A stretch of DNA of 64,000 bases from Glandiceps talaboti (GCF_964340395.1 NC_135560.1:15536098-15600097); one strand, 5' to 3'. Positions 1 through 13,976 are shown, numbered from the stretch's first letter. Numbers and translations are program-made. The notes: a model not told the origin generated them from the sequence alone.

Positions 1-145
1 GGGGCAATATCATGACTTATTACCTGCTCTGGGCTAGTGCTCAACTCTGTAATATTGATGATAGCCACACCTTCGGCTCTTCCATCAATAATACTGCGGT
101 CATGACCACCGTCCATTAGGCAGGCAATAAATCATGATATTGTCC
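1..145. repeat. Foldback (inverted-repeat) element, possibly cut by the window edge
   Basis: The first 27 bases pair imperfectly with the reverse complement of 121-145 (shared core CAATATCATGA..TATT.CCTGC). A second inner stem pairs about 50-63 with 89-101, and a short hairpin (AGCC...GGCT) sits at the centre. Nested inverted arms around a short loop suggest a MITE-like or foldback element. No target-site duplication can be seen because the left end coincides with the window start. It lies in an intron of, or upstream of, the GPCR gene. Confidence 0.5.
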
Positions 146-192
146 TTTGTGTCATATAAGCTATTATTTACATATTGCATTCTACTTCACAG

Positions 193-2036
193 ATGATACT
201 ATACTTAGCTACGTTACAATTTTCTATACGAATTCGTCACAACTATTTTCAAGCACTAGTTTGGAAGACCAATCCAACAACAGGTGAGTAAAACTAAAAC
301 CGTTCTTTAATTTTCATCATTTCAATATATGATATCTCACGATTATCTACCCATGTTCCTCATCATTTCCTTCATTTGGAGATTTTCTATTAATTTGTTT
401 TGACAATAATATTGAGAAGTGACCTATCATTTAGAAACGGGGGAAACACGTGTCTAAATATGTAGTGTTAGTTACACTAAAAATAGTTGTGATATGCAGT
501 AACCGTAACTGTAAAAAATATGTCACCGACAATGCATTGTCACAACGAAAGATAATTTCTTCTATGAAATTACAATATTTTGATGGGTAAACTCAGTGAA
601 CGATACCCCAAAATCATCATAGGATTATCATAGGATTATTGGGTAGGTGGTAAATTCTCAAAATCATTTTGAAGAGAAATAATTTTGAGCTAATGGGCAG
701 GATCTGTCGTGCACAGGTCTTTAAATGTGATGAAGGAGTTGAGTACTCCTAATTATCTTTGCATTAGCTTCAGATCTATGCTCCATAATTCATCACGGAT
801 GCTTAATACATGACACTACTTAAGTAGTTTTACAAGAGCAAAATCTGAAATGAAAATGGAAAAAAACAAACAATAAGCACACTACGAGAACTATATCAGT
901 CATTGCCGCGCGTTTTTGTGGAAGGCGGATGGTCGAAATGGCAAGTGTTCGCTGCACTCAGCCTGCGAACTCGGTAATTCATATTTTGTACATTTCATGG
1001 ATGTCGTAGTCATTGGATAAATAAAGTCTAGTGATGCATATATTATGTTGATTAATATCACGTGATGCTTATAGTATGTTGATTACATACAATTACCCTG
1101 ATTCAACCTATAGTTAACCATATACGGAAATATGACCTTTGTACAAATAATCTACGTGTGGTATGCTAATTTTGTGTTGAGTTTTCCTCATGGTCGCAGA
1201 TAATGAGGCATCGCCAAAATTACAGAGTTTCTACTACCGAGTTTACAGGCTGTTTTGACAGAATGCCTGCCAGGTCAACCATCCAGTCCAATATTGAGAC
1301 TATTATGTTTCTGTTTATAGATATGATGTGACTGTCATACTTGTTTTGAAACTACATAGTTGCCCATTCCTAAGTTCATCACTCCTCAGACTTTGCGACA
1401 AAATGTTGATATCGTCAACCTAACGATAATTTGTCTCATTATGTTAGCCCAGAGACTGTCTATGTCCACTGTCATTTTTCTATAAAAAGCCACATAACCA
1501 AGTATGTGCATGGGCAACAATTATGTGAAAATATATACCACCTTTGAGAAATTAGATCGTTTGAATCAACTAGTAGTTACTAAAGGACTGCAACCTGCTA
1601 CATTTTGTAATTGTGATTTTACATTTCTCAAATTTTACAAGATTACATAATCTCAATATGGAAGTTGGGACAGCCTTGTTATCTTTCACTGTGCTTGTTG
1701 ATGGTTACCCTCAAAGTGTTCCAGTCGAGTTCTCGCTTCATCATGCCATCGTAAGTATAGACATAATTCATCGTTTGAGTGTCCTGTCCAGTAAACTTTC
1801 CACATGCTGTAGCTTCTTTCCTTTCATATTCACAACTATCTAGTATCCTGATATCTAGTATCCTAGATATCTAGTATCAACTATCTAGTATCTGATAGTG
1901 TTAAGTCCTTGTGTACTCCTATTATAGCATATATATATAATTAATATATAATATATTAATATATAATAGCATATGTATATAATTCGCTCTACTACCCGTA
2001 TTGAGCACTTTTATGTGGTTTTATCTACATCCAGTC

Positions 2037-2102
<66 letters not shown>

Positions 2103-5100
2103 CAGTGATTTGCGCGCGTATACTAGGACCTCATATATACTCCCTAGTTTTGTGGCCATGGGCTGAGCACCCATAACCATTGTTGTGTTAAAAACCCGGC
2201 CTACTTTGGAGTATCTACTCCTTATCAGTACATACTCTCTAGTTTTGTGGCAATGTTGTTATTTTCCTTGCCATATATGTACATGCATTCTGTCATTTTC
2301 TGTCATGTTATTCTTCCATTTTTTTTGCCGTATATATTTCCTGGAATTAACTTCGAGATTTTGAAAAAACTTGCGTAAGTGTATCCTCTAGTAGAATTTG
2401 AATAATTTTTTTGATAAGATTTTTATTCTCTAGACTGCCTTTCATATTAAATTGCCAAAAATATAGATTTACTGATTTTTTTGATAATGTACTCTTCTCA
2501 TTCACAGCGGGACAACACAGAAACATATTTAAGTAAACCACGGTGTACCTTTATCAGCCACGATACAGAGTAAGGATACTATATATCCATCTTCATGTTA
2601 ATTTACCAGACATTTCTGAATTATTTCCATGAACTCAAGATAGAATGCATCTCGTGGACCAACTTCCCCGGAAATGAAAGTTTTTAAAATGTCTACAAAC
2701 TTTCTCATCTCAATCCTTTTTCCCTGAAATCAACTACTCTTTCGTCTTCCTATAGAGTTATTTTGGATTCTTAAATGTTTTAATTTTTGTCATTTTGATC
2801 TCTACTTCCAACATTTACAAGTCGATCCCTGATTAATTTCCATTTGTTTATATTGCAACTGATAGTGGATCGCATACTACGTAATCAAATTTAAATGGAC
2901 ATAGTCATTAAGATAGCATAATTAAATAATGACACTAATTATACATAACCTGACATAATATGACATAACATAACATAATATAACATAGCATACCGTACCG
3001 TACCGTAACATACGTAACGTAACATAACGTAACATAATATAACATAACATAACATAACATAACATAACATAACATAACATAACATAACAAGAATGTTATC
3101 ATGTTCACAGAATAATGTACTGGTATACATAACAATACCCCTAAAATCAAGGGTAGATATCGGATTTTGCCATTGAAAGTTATACCGGCAAGTTGAAATG
3201 TAAAGTGTACCAAGCACAGCGACCCTGTGACGTTGCAATGTTAACTTTGCAGGTCTGGTGAGGTTGGATGGTCGGACGAGGATTGCCACAAGCTTTCGAC
3301 AAACCAAGATTCTTCAATATCCTGCAGCTGTGATCATACGACTACCTTTGCTGTTCTTATGGATGTCGTTACCCATACGGTTTGTAGACATGTAATTGTA
3401 TGTGCAAGACCATTGCGTACATTACCATTGTTTTGTATGTGTATATACAGCAGATTTGTGTATATTAGTTTTGTATATACTTGACTACAGTTACATCAAA
3501 TTATATTTCCTGTACGATTATGCCAACTTGTATATTAGGTACTACGGTTATGTCTACTCGTATGTACCGTTGTTAAATTGTATGCACAATGAAAATATGC
3601 TGTACTACCAAACCAGAATGATTATAAAGTTTCAATTAGGCAGTACAATCCGTGACAAATTGCGTCCAACCCTTCTGCAACTCCAATACTGCATAAGCCA
3701 TAAGCAATAAAACCCTTTTATGTGTCACAGAAAGTTTTATGTTACAAAATTACATAAAATAAATATTATACAGACAGTGATAGCACGCAAACATTTACAC
3801 TGTATCTCTCTGTGGACACAACCAACATCATTGTTAGGTGAAACGAGGGCGTTCAAACACAAAATGTATATGTGCGTACACGCTAGCAGTGCCTGTGTTT
3901 TGTTCGTGGAATTCGAACTCAAGTAAAAACGTTGTGAGGTGTAAAAAAAACAATGCCATCTTAATGAAACTCTATCATCTTTCTGGTTTGGTAATGTCAA
4001 TGTATTCATAATATGTATACATACAAGAGGTGCATATCATGTTGCATATCGTGTTATGTAGTATATTTGATAATCGACCAAAATAAAGAAAAAGGAAAGT
4101 CCTACATAAAGTATTGACGAATCAGCACTAAACCTAAATAAATGATGACCGTAATTTCTCTAATTCAACTTTGCAGTTACCACCAGACCTTCAAATACTG
4201 TCAGTCGTTACTATACTTTGTGGTTTTTCAACGGCTGTTGTAGCAATCACACTCGTGGCCTATATATTTGTGAAGTAAGTCTTTTGCATTTTCTTTGCAT
4301 CACGTTCGTTAGTTAAATCATGGCCTAACATTGTGATTGTCACATCACAATAAATTATCATTACCGGTACAGGTACTAATAGTAATGTATGACAATGTAG
4401 AGTTTTTGAAGAGTAGATACTTTACATTTATTTTTTTAAAGTTATATGCGTTTCCCAGTGAACTCTGGCATTTTTCATTGCTTAATTTTCAGCTCTGCCA
4501 CCTGCCCTTCATTATTACAATCCCCTCCCTCATGTCATTATTTCCCCAGTCATGCCTGTTACAGTCGCTGCGTGTGATAATCCGATAATCTCAAAATGAT
4601 TACAAACGATTCTGAACTATACAATTACAAGGATGTTTTATCCACTGTCTAATAATTGCTTAAAATGCCAACGAATTCAAATATTATGGATAAAATGTAC
4701 ACGTCAGAATTTCAAAACATTCTTACTCTTACTCCTATGATCTATTTGTTACAGGATGAAAATAGCTGACGAACTGATTTTCATACACATAAATGAGATT
4801 GTGGCTGTAATTGGAATCAATTTATCTTTTATGGTCGGTGTGGATTCCTGGAATGATGAGGTAGTCTCTGGAAATGAGTCATTTGTTGTAGTATAATTTA
4901 TGAATCATTAATCAACAACATTTATGATGGTATGGATGAAATAGACCATACCTATGTGTTTGCAAATCCCGCCTTACACTTATGCTTCCCCAATGTTCAT
5001 GTCGTTTGGATCTCATGACAAGTTTGCAGAATTTGATTTATTCATCGCATTACTTGAATTTATTCAATGCAAATAATAAGTGTACTATCATGATTACAAT

Positions 5101-8100
5101 CCTAAACGAGAGTAAATTGATGGTTGCAATTATTTTTTCTTTCACTTTTATTCGTCCTCTGAGATAAATCTAGCATCTGCATTGTTATTTCATTGAAACT
5201 TGGATTAAGTTGAAATATATCTTCATCTGCCTCGACATGATTCTCACAAGCATTATTACAAATTGAATGTATATGATTTGGCAACGATGTGCTAAGAGAA
5301 TTGTGCCTCAAGCAAAAAAAATCAGCAGTGTTGGGAAGATTTTACTTTTGAAATGGTGAAAAGAAGCAGTGTTTAGTAAGAGTTTTATCTAGCTTGACTA
5401 TGCAACAATGCTAGTAAGATTTCTGTTTACCTAGGCGATGTTTTGTTTCGAATCAACTTGCTTCCAATGTATATTGTCTCTCCCCTGTTGAAGATTCTGT
5501 TTAGTCCCGTAATCCTGATGTAGTATATTCATTGTAGTTTTGCAACTGGTTATTACATAGATTACAAATTCACACAACGGTTTATTGTTTTATGTTTATG
5601 TTCTTGATGTGGAAATTTCTTTTTTGTATACATGAAATTGTTGCCAAATTTTAGCTCCTTTTTTAGTCTGAGAACGGCTAATGTGACTTTTTCTTGGTAG
5701 GTCAAATGTCTTGTGGTAAGTATTCTTCTACGTTTATTTTGGAGCGCTCTCCTCCTCTGGTGTTGTGTAGAGACGCATCACTTCAAAAGAGAAATTAAAC
5801 CAAGGAATGTCGTGCAAGATATAACGCAGAAATGTGAAAGGACCAACACTCCAAAGAAGAAATGTCTAGAAAATAATTACGTGGGCAATAATTTACCAAC
5901 GGAAGAAGAAAACACAAAGATCTGTAGTGCACCATGCTGGATTAAAATAATCATATGTTGGGGTAAGCAACGGATAATCAAATTAATTACATTCATTTGG
6001 TGCGATAATCTCACGTCAGTTAAGATGCAAGGTAAAATGTTAGAGTAACTGATATCTTGATAATTATTAAATACATGTATAAGATTAGAGAAGATTCATT
6101 TAGATAAGTTTGATAAGAGAGAAGAATGGACACTTTATTTAGTCAATAAAGAGTGGATAGTCAGCGATAAATCTAACGAAGTAAAGGATGCCAACAATAG
6201 AAAAATCAGTTTTATTTCACACCAAAAAATATTGTTTTTTTGAAAGCGGATTTTAAAAAACACAAATCAGCAACCACATACCTCCTGCTCACTGTGGACA
6301 AACGTATATAATGCGAGCATTATGCTTACGAGGCTGATGAAGAATTCTGCTTTGACAACAATATTTGCATACACTTTGAATACGACAGCAATGATTAGCA
6401 TAAATTAATATTGATTACCATCGTATCTTACTTCAAGTGCACGAACACATCACAGTATCATCACCTTTCATTTTTGACAGCTTTAGAACGTACAATACAG
6501 CTAAACGTTGATGTAAGATGTGACATTTTCCTTCACATCGACATTTTCGTGACAAAATCTTTGTTTTTGTAACAGGTGTTCCTGTTTTACTCGTTTCTGT
6601 AACTGCCGGATTGTTTCCAGAGAAATATGGAAATGACAGAAAGTAAGTGATTTATGACGTCAGCGGTAAATGACAATACACTGTCAATTATACTTTTTGG
6701 AAAATAAGTTTGACATAGATTGAACACGCACATGTGCAACTGATAACCACAGCTCTTTAACTCTTTCAGGCGTAAGCATAAAATGCAATAGCAGAGGCTA
6801 TATGTTCGATTGTTCATGCTATATTTAATTCTCAAATCGTCATTATTTCAACAGTTGTTGGTGGTACCTAGACTGGCAACCGTTTGATTATATGCAATGG
6901 ATATTCATTGTACCTGATGTACTGTTTATTCTGACTAACAGTGTTCAGTTGTTCATTGTCAGAATCAAACTCGTGAAACAGGAAAACAAATACGTCAGGT
7001 GAGATATACGTTATGTAGCCATCTACCCACTCCTCACCCATCCATACATACATACACGTACACGTACGTGCATACACATGAACGCTCGCACGCACGCGCA
7101 AGCCCAAGTAATATGTAAATTAGTCATCTCATTCTCAAAATAGTGAGCTTTATATAAACAGTTCTATGTTTACTATCTAATAATAAAGATCTAGTGAAAC
7201 GGGGAAAATAGATGAATAAGAAGATATAATTTTTATTGTAAAATCGTTGTGTGTAAATATAGTGGAGGAAAGTCACTTTCTTAAGCGAAAAAAATATAAT
7301 CCCATCTTTAGCTCTTGATGTACAGTCTGGTATGTATGCTCGTACACGTGTACCATATATAAAACCAAGGTGTTGAGTTTTGTAGAGTTTAGACATCATT
7401 ACATTATAATCCGATTACGAAACCTATGCCATTCATTACTAAAACTCTCACACTTACCTTTTAAAAAAATTACCCAACAGTGGTGGTATTCGAAGATGTG
7501 GTGTGATTTTTGTCTTGTTTTGTGGAGCATATACAGTTGGTTTAGGAGCTGTTAATTGGACCAGGTATATCGAACTGCAATATGCCTACTGTGGAATCGT
7601 AGCACTTGCCGTGAGTATACGTTGTTCCAATAACAGAATTGGGCTGTTATTCCAAATTTTTAAGTTGAAAAACACGGTAAAGCTGTTTTATTGATTAAAA
7701 AGTCTCAATAAACCTAATTTATCATTGTATGCCTTTAGAGCAAACTTAATATTTTTCAGATTATTCTGACACATGAAATGACTTTACCTATGTATATATA
7801 CATGACATCATAGAATACATGTATCTCCTTAATGAATTGTAGCCTCTATCTGTAGAATGCTGGATAGCCAATCTGCTATTCATTATCGTCTCATTACTTA
7901 GTTCGTAAAAGACCTATCTTGTGTTCCTAATGAAACGCTTGTCAGGTAGTTCATTCACGCTGTTACGGAGACTACATGAAACATCTATAACAAGCTTTCT
8001 TTGTTTGCACAGGGTCTTTTCTTTTTTCTTTTCCATTTGGTTTTCACAAATGAGGTAAGCAGCACGTGTTTTATTATACTTTTGACATAAACTTTTCCTT

Positions 8101-10513
8101 TTATAAAACACTATTCTACTAGTCTATGAATTCTCGTATTATTCTCCTGCCAATTGGAAAAAAAGTATTGATGAGTAAAATAACATAGAATTGGCAGTGA
8201 AAGTCCAAATTCTAAAATTTTGGAGAAATGTTCTTATGTTAGATGTTGTAAATATTATGACAATATATGCCTTTTACCATAAAGTACAAAAGAAGAGTGA
8301 GGCTATGCCATAACTAGTTTGGACAGTAACGGATTAATTTGCATACAGTATAAAAATATACAACTGTGTGAAGTAAATGTCTTAATGCATGCTGTAATGG
8401 TATGTGGCTGATGAGAATTAAGTTTGATATTCTGTCTTTGCGAGCTATTTTTATTATGCATATACTATACTCTCTTTCAGGCACCTTCGGTTTTGCGTAA
8501 AAAGACTAGAATTAGTAATGACGAGCTGATGAAAACATTAATGGTGGTAATGGAAAAGAACAAAGACCAATCTTATGTAAGTTAATGTTTTTCATAATAT
8601 AATTGTAGCATATGTCGACACTATTAATGCGGGAGACTATTTTGTCATGGGTTTGTCACTATTTTGTCATGGGTTTGTCAATGTGTAAAACATTCAGGTA
8701 ATGTTATAAGTTATTATGATGGGTAATAATCCTGGACAAATTTGCAACTAACGGTGTGTCATATTGTGCATAAACTTTGCAATTTCTACAATGATTAAAT
8801 GATATTTGTGTTTGAAATAATTTGACATTTCGTAATTATTTTAATCATTAGAAACAACACAAACGAGATGGATATAGAGACACTGACATTGATATTATTC
8901 GGGAAAAGGAAGTCGATGACATTCTTAATCGGGTAAGTAAAAAAAGAATACATAATAAGTGTTTTTTAATGCGATGCATGACTAATATAAAATCTTTACA
9001 GCTGATTTTCTATATTCGGATTAGCTAAAATAAAAGTAAGAACTTGATAATGCAAAAATGCAATGTATATTGGTAGACTCTGGATTGGATTTTATATGAG
9101 CAGTTTCACCATGAACTGAAAATGTCCCCTTCATTCTCTTATTTGACTAATGTGGGTCTTCTTGCGAAATTCGCGTACCATCGGAAACGGTAAAATACAC
9201 TCTCCAATTGTCGTAAAGACATCTGGCCTCCTTATTTATGACAACGTTATAACACACTCACATAGTTGTAAAATCACAAGGCCTCTTTGCAGCACCGGTT
9301 AAACACACACACACTTCCCTGCAAGAGCGACGAAGAGTCCCTCCTTAACTCTCGATTTTCAAGTGCGATAAATTATGTTTCTTTTACGTTACTTACTAAA
9401 GTGTGACTTTTCTGTCCTGCTTTATAGCTACCGGGTTTAGTGAATTTGCAGAACTTGGAGAAAGATGATTTGGACGAGAACATGTTGGGGAGACGCCTAC
9501 CAAGATCAAGACTGTTGGTAAGGTGGAAACTGGACCCCTTCAATACATTCCAGAGACGTCAACCAGGAATGTAAACATCTCGGAAAATACATCGGAAATT
9601 GCTAGTGCAGAGATGCAGAGTGGAGATTTAGATATGGTGGATACGGATGACGATGTAGAATTAAAAGAATTTATGAGTGATGACGTATCTGAAATCGACT
9701 TACCAAATATGGATGAACACAGCAATCTTGAGGGTAAGTGTCGATATGTTAAAAAAGACATAATACACAATACGAACTTTGACCTACCCTATTAAGTATT
9801 AACAAAACAACATTCAGTAACTTTGGTACAGTGCATCTCACTTGTCTGAAAATCGGAGTAATTCAAACCTCTTAAAACTTCGCCATGTTAAGTTGTTCCT
9901 GGTCCTTTTGAAATAAAAAAATGGAGGTTCGCCATCTTGCTTTCTAGGAAATCAACAAATTTAAAAAAGGATTCGTCAACCATTTTGGATTTTAAAAGTG
10001 ATTAATTTAGGACCATTTTGACCTCCACTTAAAAAATATGGCGACCCCTACTTGTTTTTCTCTTCAACTGAGAATGAGTTTTCTTGAAGAAAGTAGCAGC
10101 ATATGTTTAAGATTTTGATTTCCGAGGCACATACTAAGTTACATGACGTTTCCACAATATTTTCAAATTGTACGATTGTTTTATTCGAAGGTAATAAGCA
10201 CTTAGGAGTATTGAATATGAGATGTACAGCTATTTTGCATATGCATGTCTGGTGATTCCCATGAGGCAATGCGTGTCCAGTGCAAAAACCTTCACAGAAA
10301 TATGAATGAGGAACAGATTTCAAACAGGTTCCTTAGATTTAGTCAGGTTGTTTACAACCATTATGTGAAAGTACGTTAGCTATGAAGCTGCTGAAGATAA
10401 AATTAATATCATGTTAGGTTATCACTCAGACAAAAATTTAGAATTTCATTTTATCCACTTTTTTTATTTCAGTAGTGGGACGACGTAAGCTTGAAGATGC
10501 GCCTGACTCTTGA
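193..10513 (+). CDS. Adhesion-type (family B2) GPCR, 3' part: GAIN end, GPS, 7TM, cytoplasmic tail
   Basis: Exons: 193-283, 1642-1750, 2508-2569, 3253-3379, 4177-4274, 4755-4860, 5701-5962, 6576-6642, 6855-6998, 7481-7610, 8013-8054, 8481-8576, 8852-8932, 9428-9733, 10473-10513. All junctions are phase-compatible; most donors are GTAAG or GTGAG-like. Exons 1-3 give the end of a GAIN domain (VTIFYTNSSQLF, PVEFSLHH, a lone Cys). Exon 4 holds the GPS: GW..DC....CSCDHTTTFAVLMD. Exons 5-11 encode seven TM helices with family-B hallmarks: TM3 Cys in KCLVVS, CWGVP in TM4, YG..NCWW before TM5 and GLFFFLFHLVF in TM7. The long ICL2 is Lys- and Glu-rich. The GPS has Thr where His-Leu-Thr is usual, so self-cleavage is uncertain. 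The tail is acidic and ends EDAPDS. In exon 14 the frame breaks once: the exon is 306 bases, but 307 would be needed to join its two ends; as written, translation stops at 9572-9574. Upstream exons lie outside the window. Ligand unknown. Confidence 0.88.
901..985 (+). repeat. Fragment of a dispersed repeat shared with 18640-18702
   Basis: Bases around 932-980 (GCAAGTGTTCGCTGCACTCA then GCCTGCGAACTCGG.AATTCA) match 18651-18699 with few changes. The second copy has a tRNA-like A box, so this may be a degenerate SINE fragment. It lies in an intron of the GPCR gene. Confidence 0.4.
1836..1897. repeat. Short degenerate tandem repeat, unit about TATCTAGTATC
   Basis: The string TATCTAGTATC recurs four times with 3-8 base spacers just downstream of GPCR exon 2. 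It is intronic and no function is suggested. Confidence 0.6.
2041..2101. repeat. (AT)n microsatellite with short (AC)n tail
   Basis: About 26 perfect AT dinucleotides followed by ACACACAC, in the GPCR intron between exons 2 and 3. Confidence 0.95.
2942..3089. repeat. (AACAT)n pentanucleotide repeat, degenerate on the left side
   Basis: Perfect AACAT units at about 3041-3088; the left part carries GTACC and ACGTA variants. It lies 160 bases upstream of the GPS exon. Reading frames crossing it (repeats of MLCYV on the minus strand) are artefacts. Confidence 0.92.
8633..8681. repeat. 22-base tandem duplication in a GPCR intron
   Basis: ACTATTTTGTCATGGGTTTGTC occurs twice in direct succession, 60 bases after GPCR exon 12. 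Probably replication slippage. Confidence 0.75.
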
Positions 10514-10712
10514 ACTTAATGTTGGTACAACTTTCAACCTTGCATTTGAAGAAAAATCGCAAACTTAAGTCATAATCTTGAACTTTGACCTACTGTAATA
10601 TGTACGGGGACTTTTTAATGTACGGTTGTGTGCAATGTCATGTCACGTTTCAGCATTTCTCGCGAAAATACAATTTCAATCTGTTTTATAACTGTTAATG
10701 TGTTTAGAGCCA

Positions 10713-10718
10713 AATAAA
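10713..10718 (+). promoter_or_regulatory. Candidate polyadenylation signal of the GPCR gene
   Basis: AATAAA, 200 bases after the tail stop codon at 10511-10513; the first good hexamer on this strand. Confidence 0.5.
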
Positions 10719-13671
10719 TAGCCATGAGCATCCTAAACCAGTGACTTCGATATCAAATCAACTTAAATTACTGAAAGTATCAAATATAGGACAGGACGAG
10801 ACAATTACCATTACGTTTTCAGGATCAAAACAATGGAAAGGAATGGCTTACTGATAGTTAACAGGAATATTCACTGCAGGTCAGAATTCAAACGAAAATA
10901 CAAACAATGCAATTCGCCATTTATCATTTCCTTTCATGTGTGAAAATTTATGTGCTCGCGATTGTAATTGAGTATTTTGGAACAGTTTCGAAATCCCAGA
11001 TATAAATATTTTCTCAGTCAACGACCTCTTATCCCGTTTTTCTAGTATAATGGAACATTTATCAATTTAGTAACGATGTATCTTATATATTCCTATTTCG
11101 GGGAATAAATAAATAAATAAATATTATTATTATCTATCAAAAATATTCCTATACTTATTGCTTTTGTTATCTCTGTAGATTTGTTTCTACTTTATGGTCA
11201 ATTTATAAAAGCCAGGACACGTTGATGAAAGTAATTTATCCGTCTATGATGTTTGAAATGATTTTGATATGACTGTCATATATATGCGGTAGTTATTTAG
11301 CTTAGTGTTAAGATGCACTATAATGTTATTCAATACACGTATACATGAATCTACCACTGCAGTTGCATTCATAAATTTGTTAGTTAAAATTGATGGAATG
11401 TGCCACGGATGTTTAAGGTGAGTGTAACGTGTATTTGTGTAAGGCAGCAGGAAATGTGATTAAAATGCTGTAACTCGAGCTCAAACCAAATGCATACAAA
11501 ATGTAGAATGTGCAGTAAGGATCCAGTAACTTGTTCGTGACCTTGGAGTTTAATCCGCGACACATTGCGGCCAACCATTCAGTCTCTACTTGCAGTGATG
11601 CATAAATTACTATTTACTTCACATATTCTTGTTACCGTGGATGCAATGTGTCGGATTGGCGTCCATCCATAGACTGACTCAAGCTAAACTGATAGTTACA
11701 GGTAAAATGTTGTTGCAAGAATTATCTGTATGAGGCCTGAATTCATCATTTGGGCTTTTGGAAAAAAACCACTCAATGTAATTACTTAAAAGGTCGTGGG
11801 TCATTGATTACGTAAAGGTCAAGGGTCATACAATGACTTCAATACAGCCCTGCACTTATCACGTTTAGTATAATTTAAAACAGCGAAAGTAAATAGTACA
11901 GAGGGTGTAGTAACAAAGTGAAGTGGATTTTATTATCGTTTCTATCTCCATCATCACATTACTCCATCACCATGTTTACCTTTAAGACGCTCTATTCCTA
12001 CTAAACTGTATGTCACTTGTGACCTTTCTCACTGAACTATGACAACTTCATGTACGCACTAATTACTGACTTAATTACGGTGACTACCTGGGTAATTTGG
12101 CAATCAACTGTGACAAAATTAATCTCTGTTAGTACCAGACGAAGATAATTCAAGATTTGACTATTACAACATACCAGCTAGGTAGCAAGTAGGGGAAATC
12201 GTGCTGTCGACTAATCATGGTTAATTTTTCTCATTTCTAGAAAGTGACTGACAGTTTTAATGGGTAGCAATCATGATAAAACAACATCAGCTACAACTTC
12301 ATCAACAATAGGCGTACTAGATCCTCCATGCATCACTGCAACCTCGAGTCGAGTCTGCAGCCATATGACTACACCAATAAACGCTACCGCTGCAATTAAT
12401 AATATTATGATATTGCTATTGCAAATACTTTTAACCATTATGACTGCAATTATTGTGAAATACAAAATTTTCACTGTTTTGCCTAAGTGTGGTTTTCAAC
12501 TAAAATAAAATCACATTTTTATTTATAGATATCGTGCATACATTCCTAACTCACTGACAATTACATGCAGGCATTACAGTCAATTTCTTTAATCAGGGAA
12601 AATCAAATCCCTTGGAAATAAAATATTTGCCAGTATTCCTACTATGTTACTACAACCACTATGACTGCATCTACTTGTATTATGCTGCTCTTTGTGCTGC
12701 AATCACTTCATCCTCTAGATCTATGACTACACCTACTAGACTAAGTATTATACTGCTGTTTGTGTTGCAACTACTTCAACCACTACTATATACTGCTGTT
12801 TGAGCATAAATTGGGTCAGATCACTCGTGTGATCACATGGCATGTCAAGATGTCAGTAGCTTGGTGATGAATTAACTATCAACACCTACGATGAATATTT
12901 TACCAAGAAATAAAATTCTCAGAATTTATTTTAGAAAACCGTTATATTTTTAACGAGTAACGGTATGTGTTGTTACTGTAAACACGCTATTGATGACGTC
13001 ATACTAAAATACATTACTGTGAATTGTGTTAATCTGCCATTCGCGTTGGACATGAAACATTTCTGTCTTTATCACATTTAGCTTTCTTGGTGTTTCTAGT
13101 ACCACTGAACACGGGTTATGATAATGTAACTTGTTATTATGACCATTTCATCTATCTCGTCAAACATGATGTTCGTATTAGAAATGATATATTTCAAAAC
13201 AACATGCATGATATATGAGAGTGACAAAAACCATAAAACCATTCAGGTGTGTCTAATCATATGACTAGAAATTAGGTATCTTTAACCGGTCAAGGTCAAA
13301 GTCAACGTCAAGTTAGCGAACCCACGCTGAATATGAAAAAATAAGGGCTTTTTATCTAGGGGATAGAACATATATTTTGATTGTTTTTGAATCAATATTT
13401 TTTTATTCGAATTACGTCATTTAAACCTAGCCATGTAATAATTCGCATAAAAATAGTGTAGTTTATTTCTCCTCAAGCTATTGTACTAACATCTGTCCAA
13501 CAACCATTTTCAGGAAACTTGGATAAGTGAGTGATCAGCAAAAATAAAATCGCGGACCTCACAAAACTGTAAAACAACTAGTGAAAATGACCTGGAGGTT
13601 TTAACAGTTACATGTTGCAAATGTTACGTACCTATGTCAGTTACAAACAATTAAACTTTGTCACCATAATT

Positions 13672-13796
13672 TACCTACATACATACCTCTCTACCTACCT
13701 ACCTACCTCCCTACCCATCCACCTACCTACCTACCTACCTACATACATACATACATACATACATACATACATACATACATACATACATACATACAT
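13672..13796. repeat. (CTAC)n/(ACAT)n tetranucleotide microsatellite
   Basis: Mosaic of CTAC, CTCC and CATC units turning into perfect ACAT units. It directly abuts the first copy of the duplicated unit at 13798. Confidence 0.95.
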
Positions 13797-13797
13797 C

Positions 13798-13976
13798 ATG
13801 TTAGTGTACACTGTCATTTAAGTACTACAACGTTGATGATACAATTCGCTTTCTATTTTCGTCTTCTAATCTTTCAGTTAAAAATTCAACAATGCAAACT
13901 TAATCATGAGTAGATAGCATAGCATTCTAAATTTGTTGAATTTGTTTAATGTAATATAAAAGGTTGGATTAATTAC
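13798..13976 (+). repeat. Duplicated about 180-base unit, copy 1
   Basis: It starts ATGTTAGTGTACACTGTCAT and ends GGTTGGATTAATTAC. It is nearly identical to 15748-15940; the second copy has two small insertions (about 3 and 12 bases) and a few substitutions. Both copies directly follow an ACAT array in the same orientation, so the mobile or duplicated unit probably includes the microsatellite. Copy 1 is upstream of arrestin exon 1 and copy 2 is inside intron 1. Confidence 0.85.

Noticed and set aside
911-975. GGWSKW string resembling a thrombospondin type 1 repeat upstream of the GPCR
   Set aside because: The frame breaks after 10 residues, Cys spacing is wrong, and the DNA matches a dispersed repeat at 18651-18699.
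12260-12803. Thr/Ser-rich small open frames
   Set aside because: Low-complexity ACTAC-like DNA; no homology or splice context.
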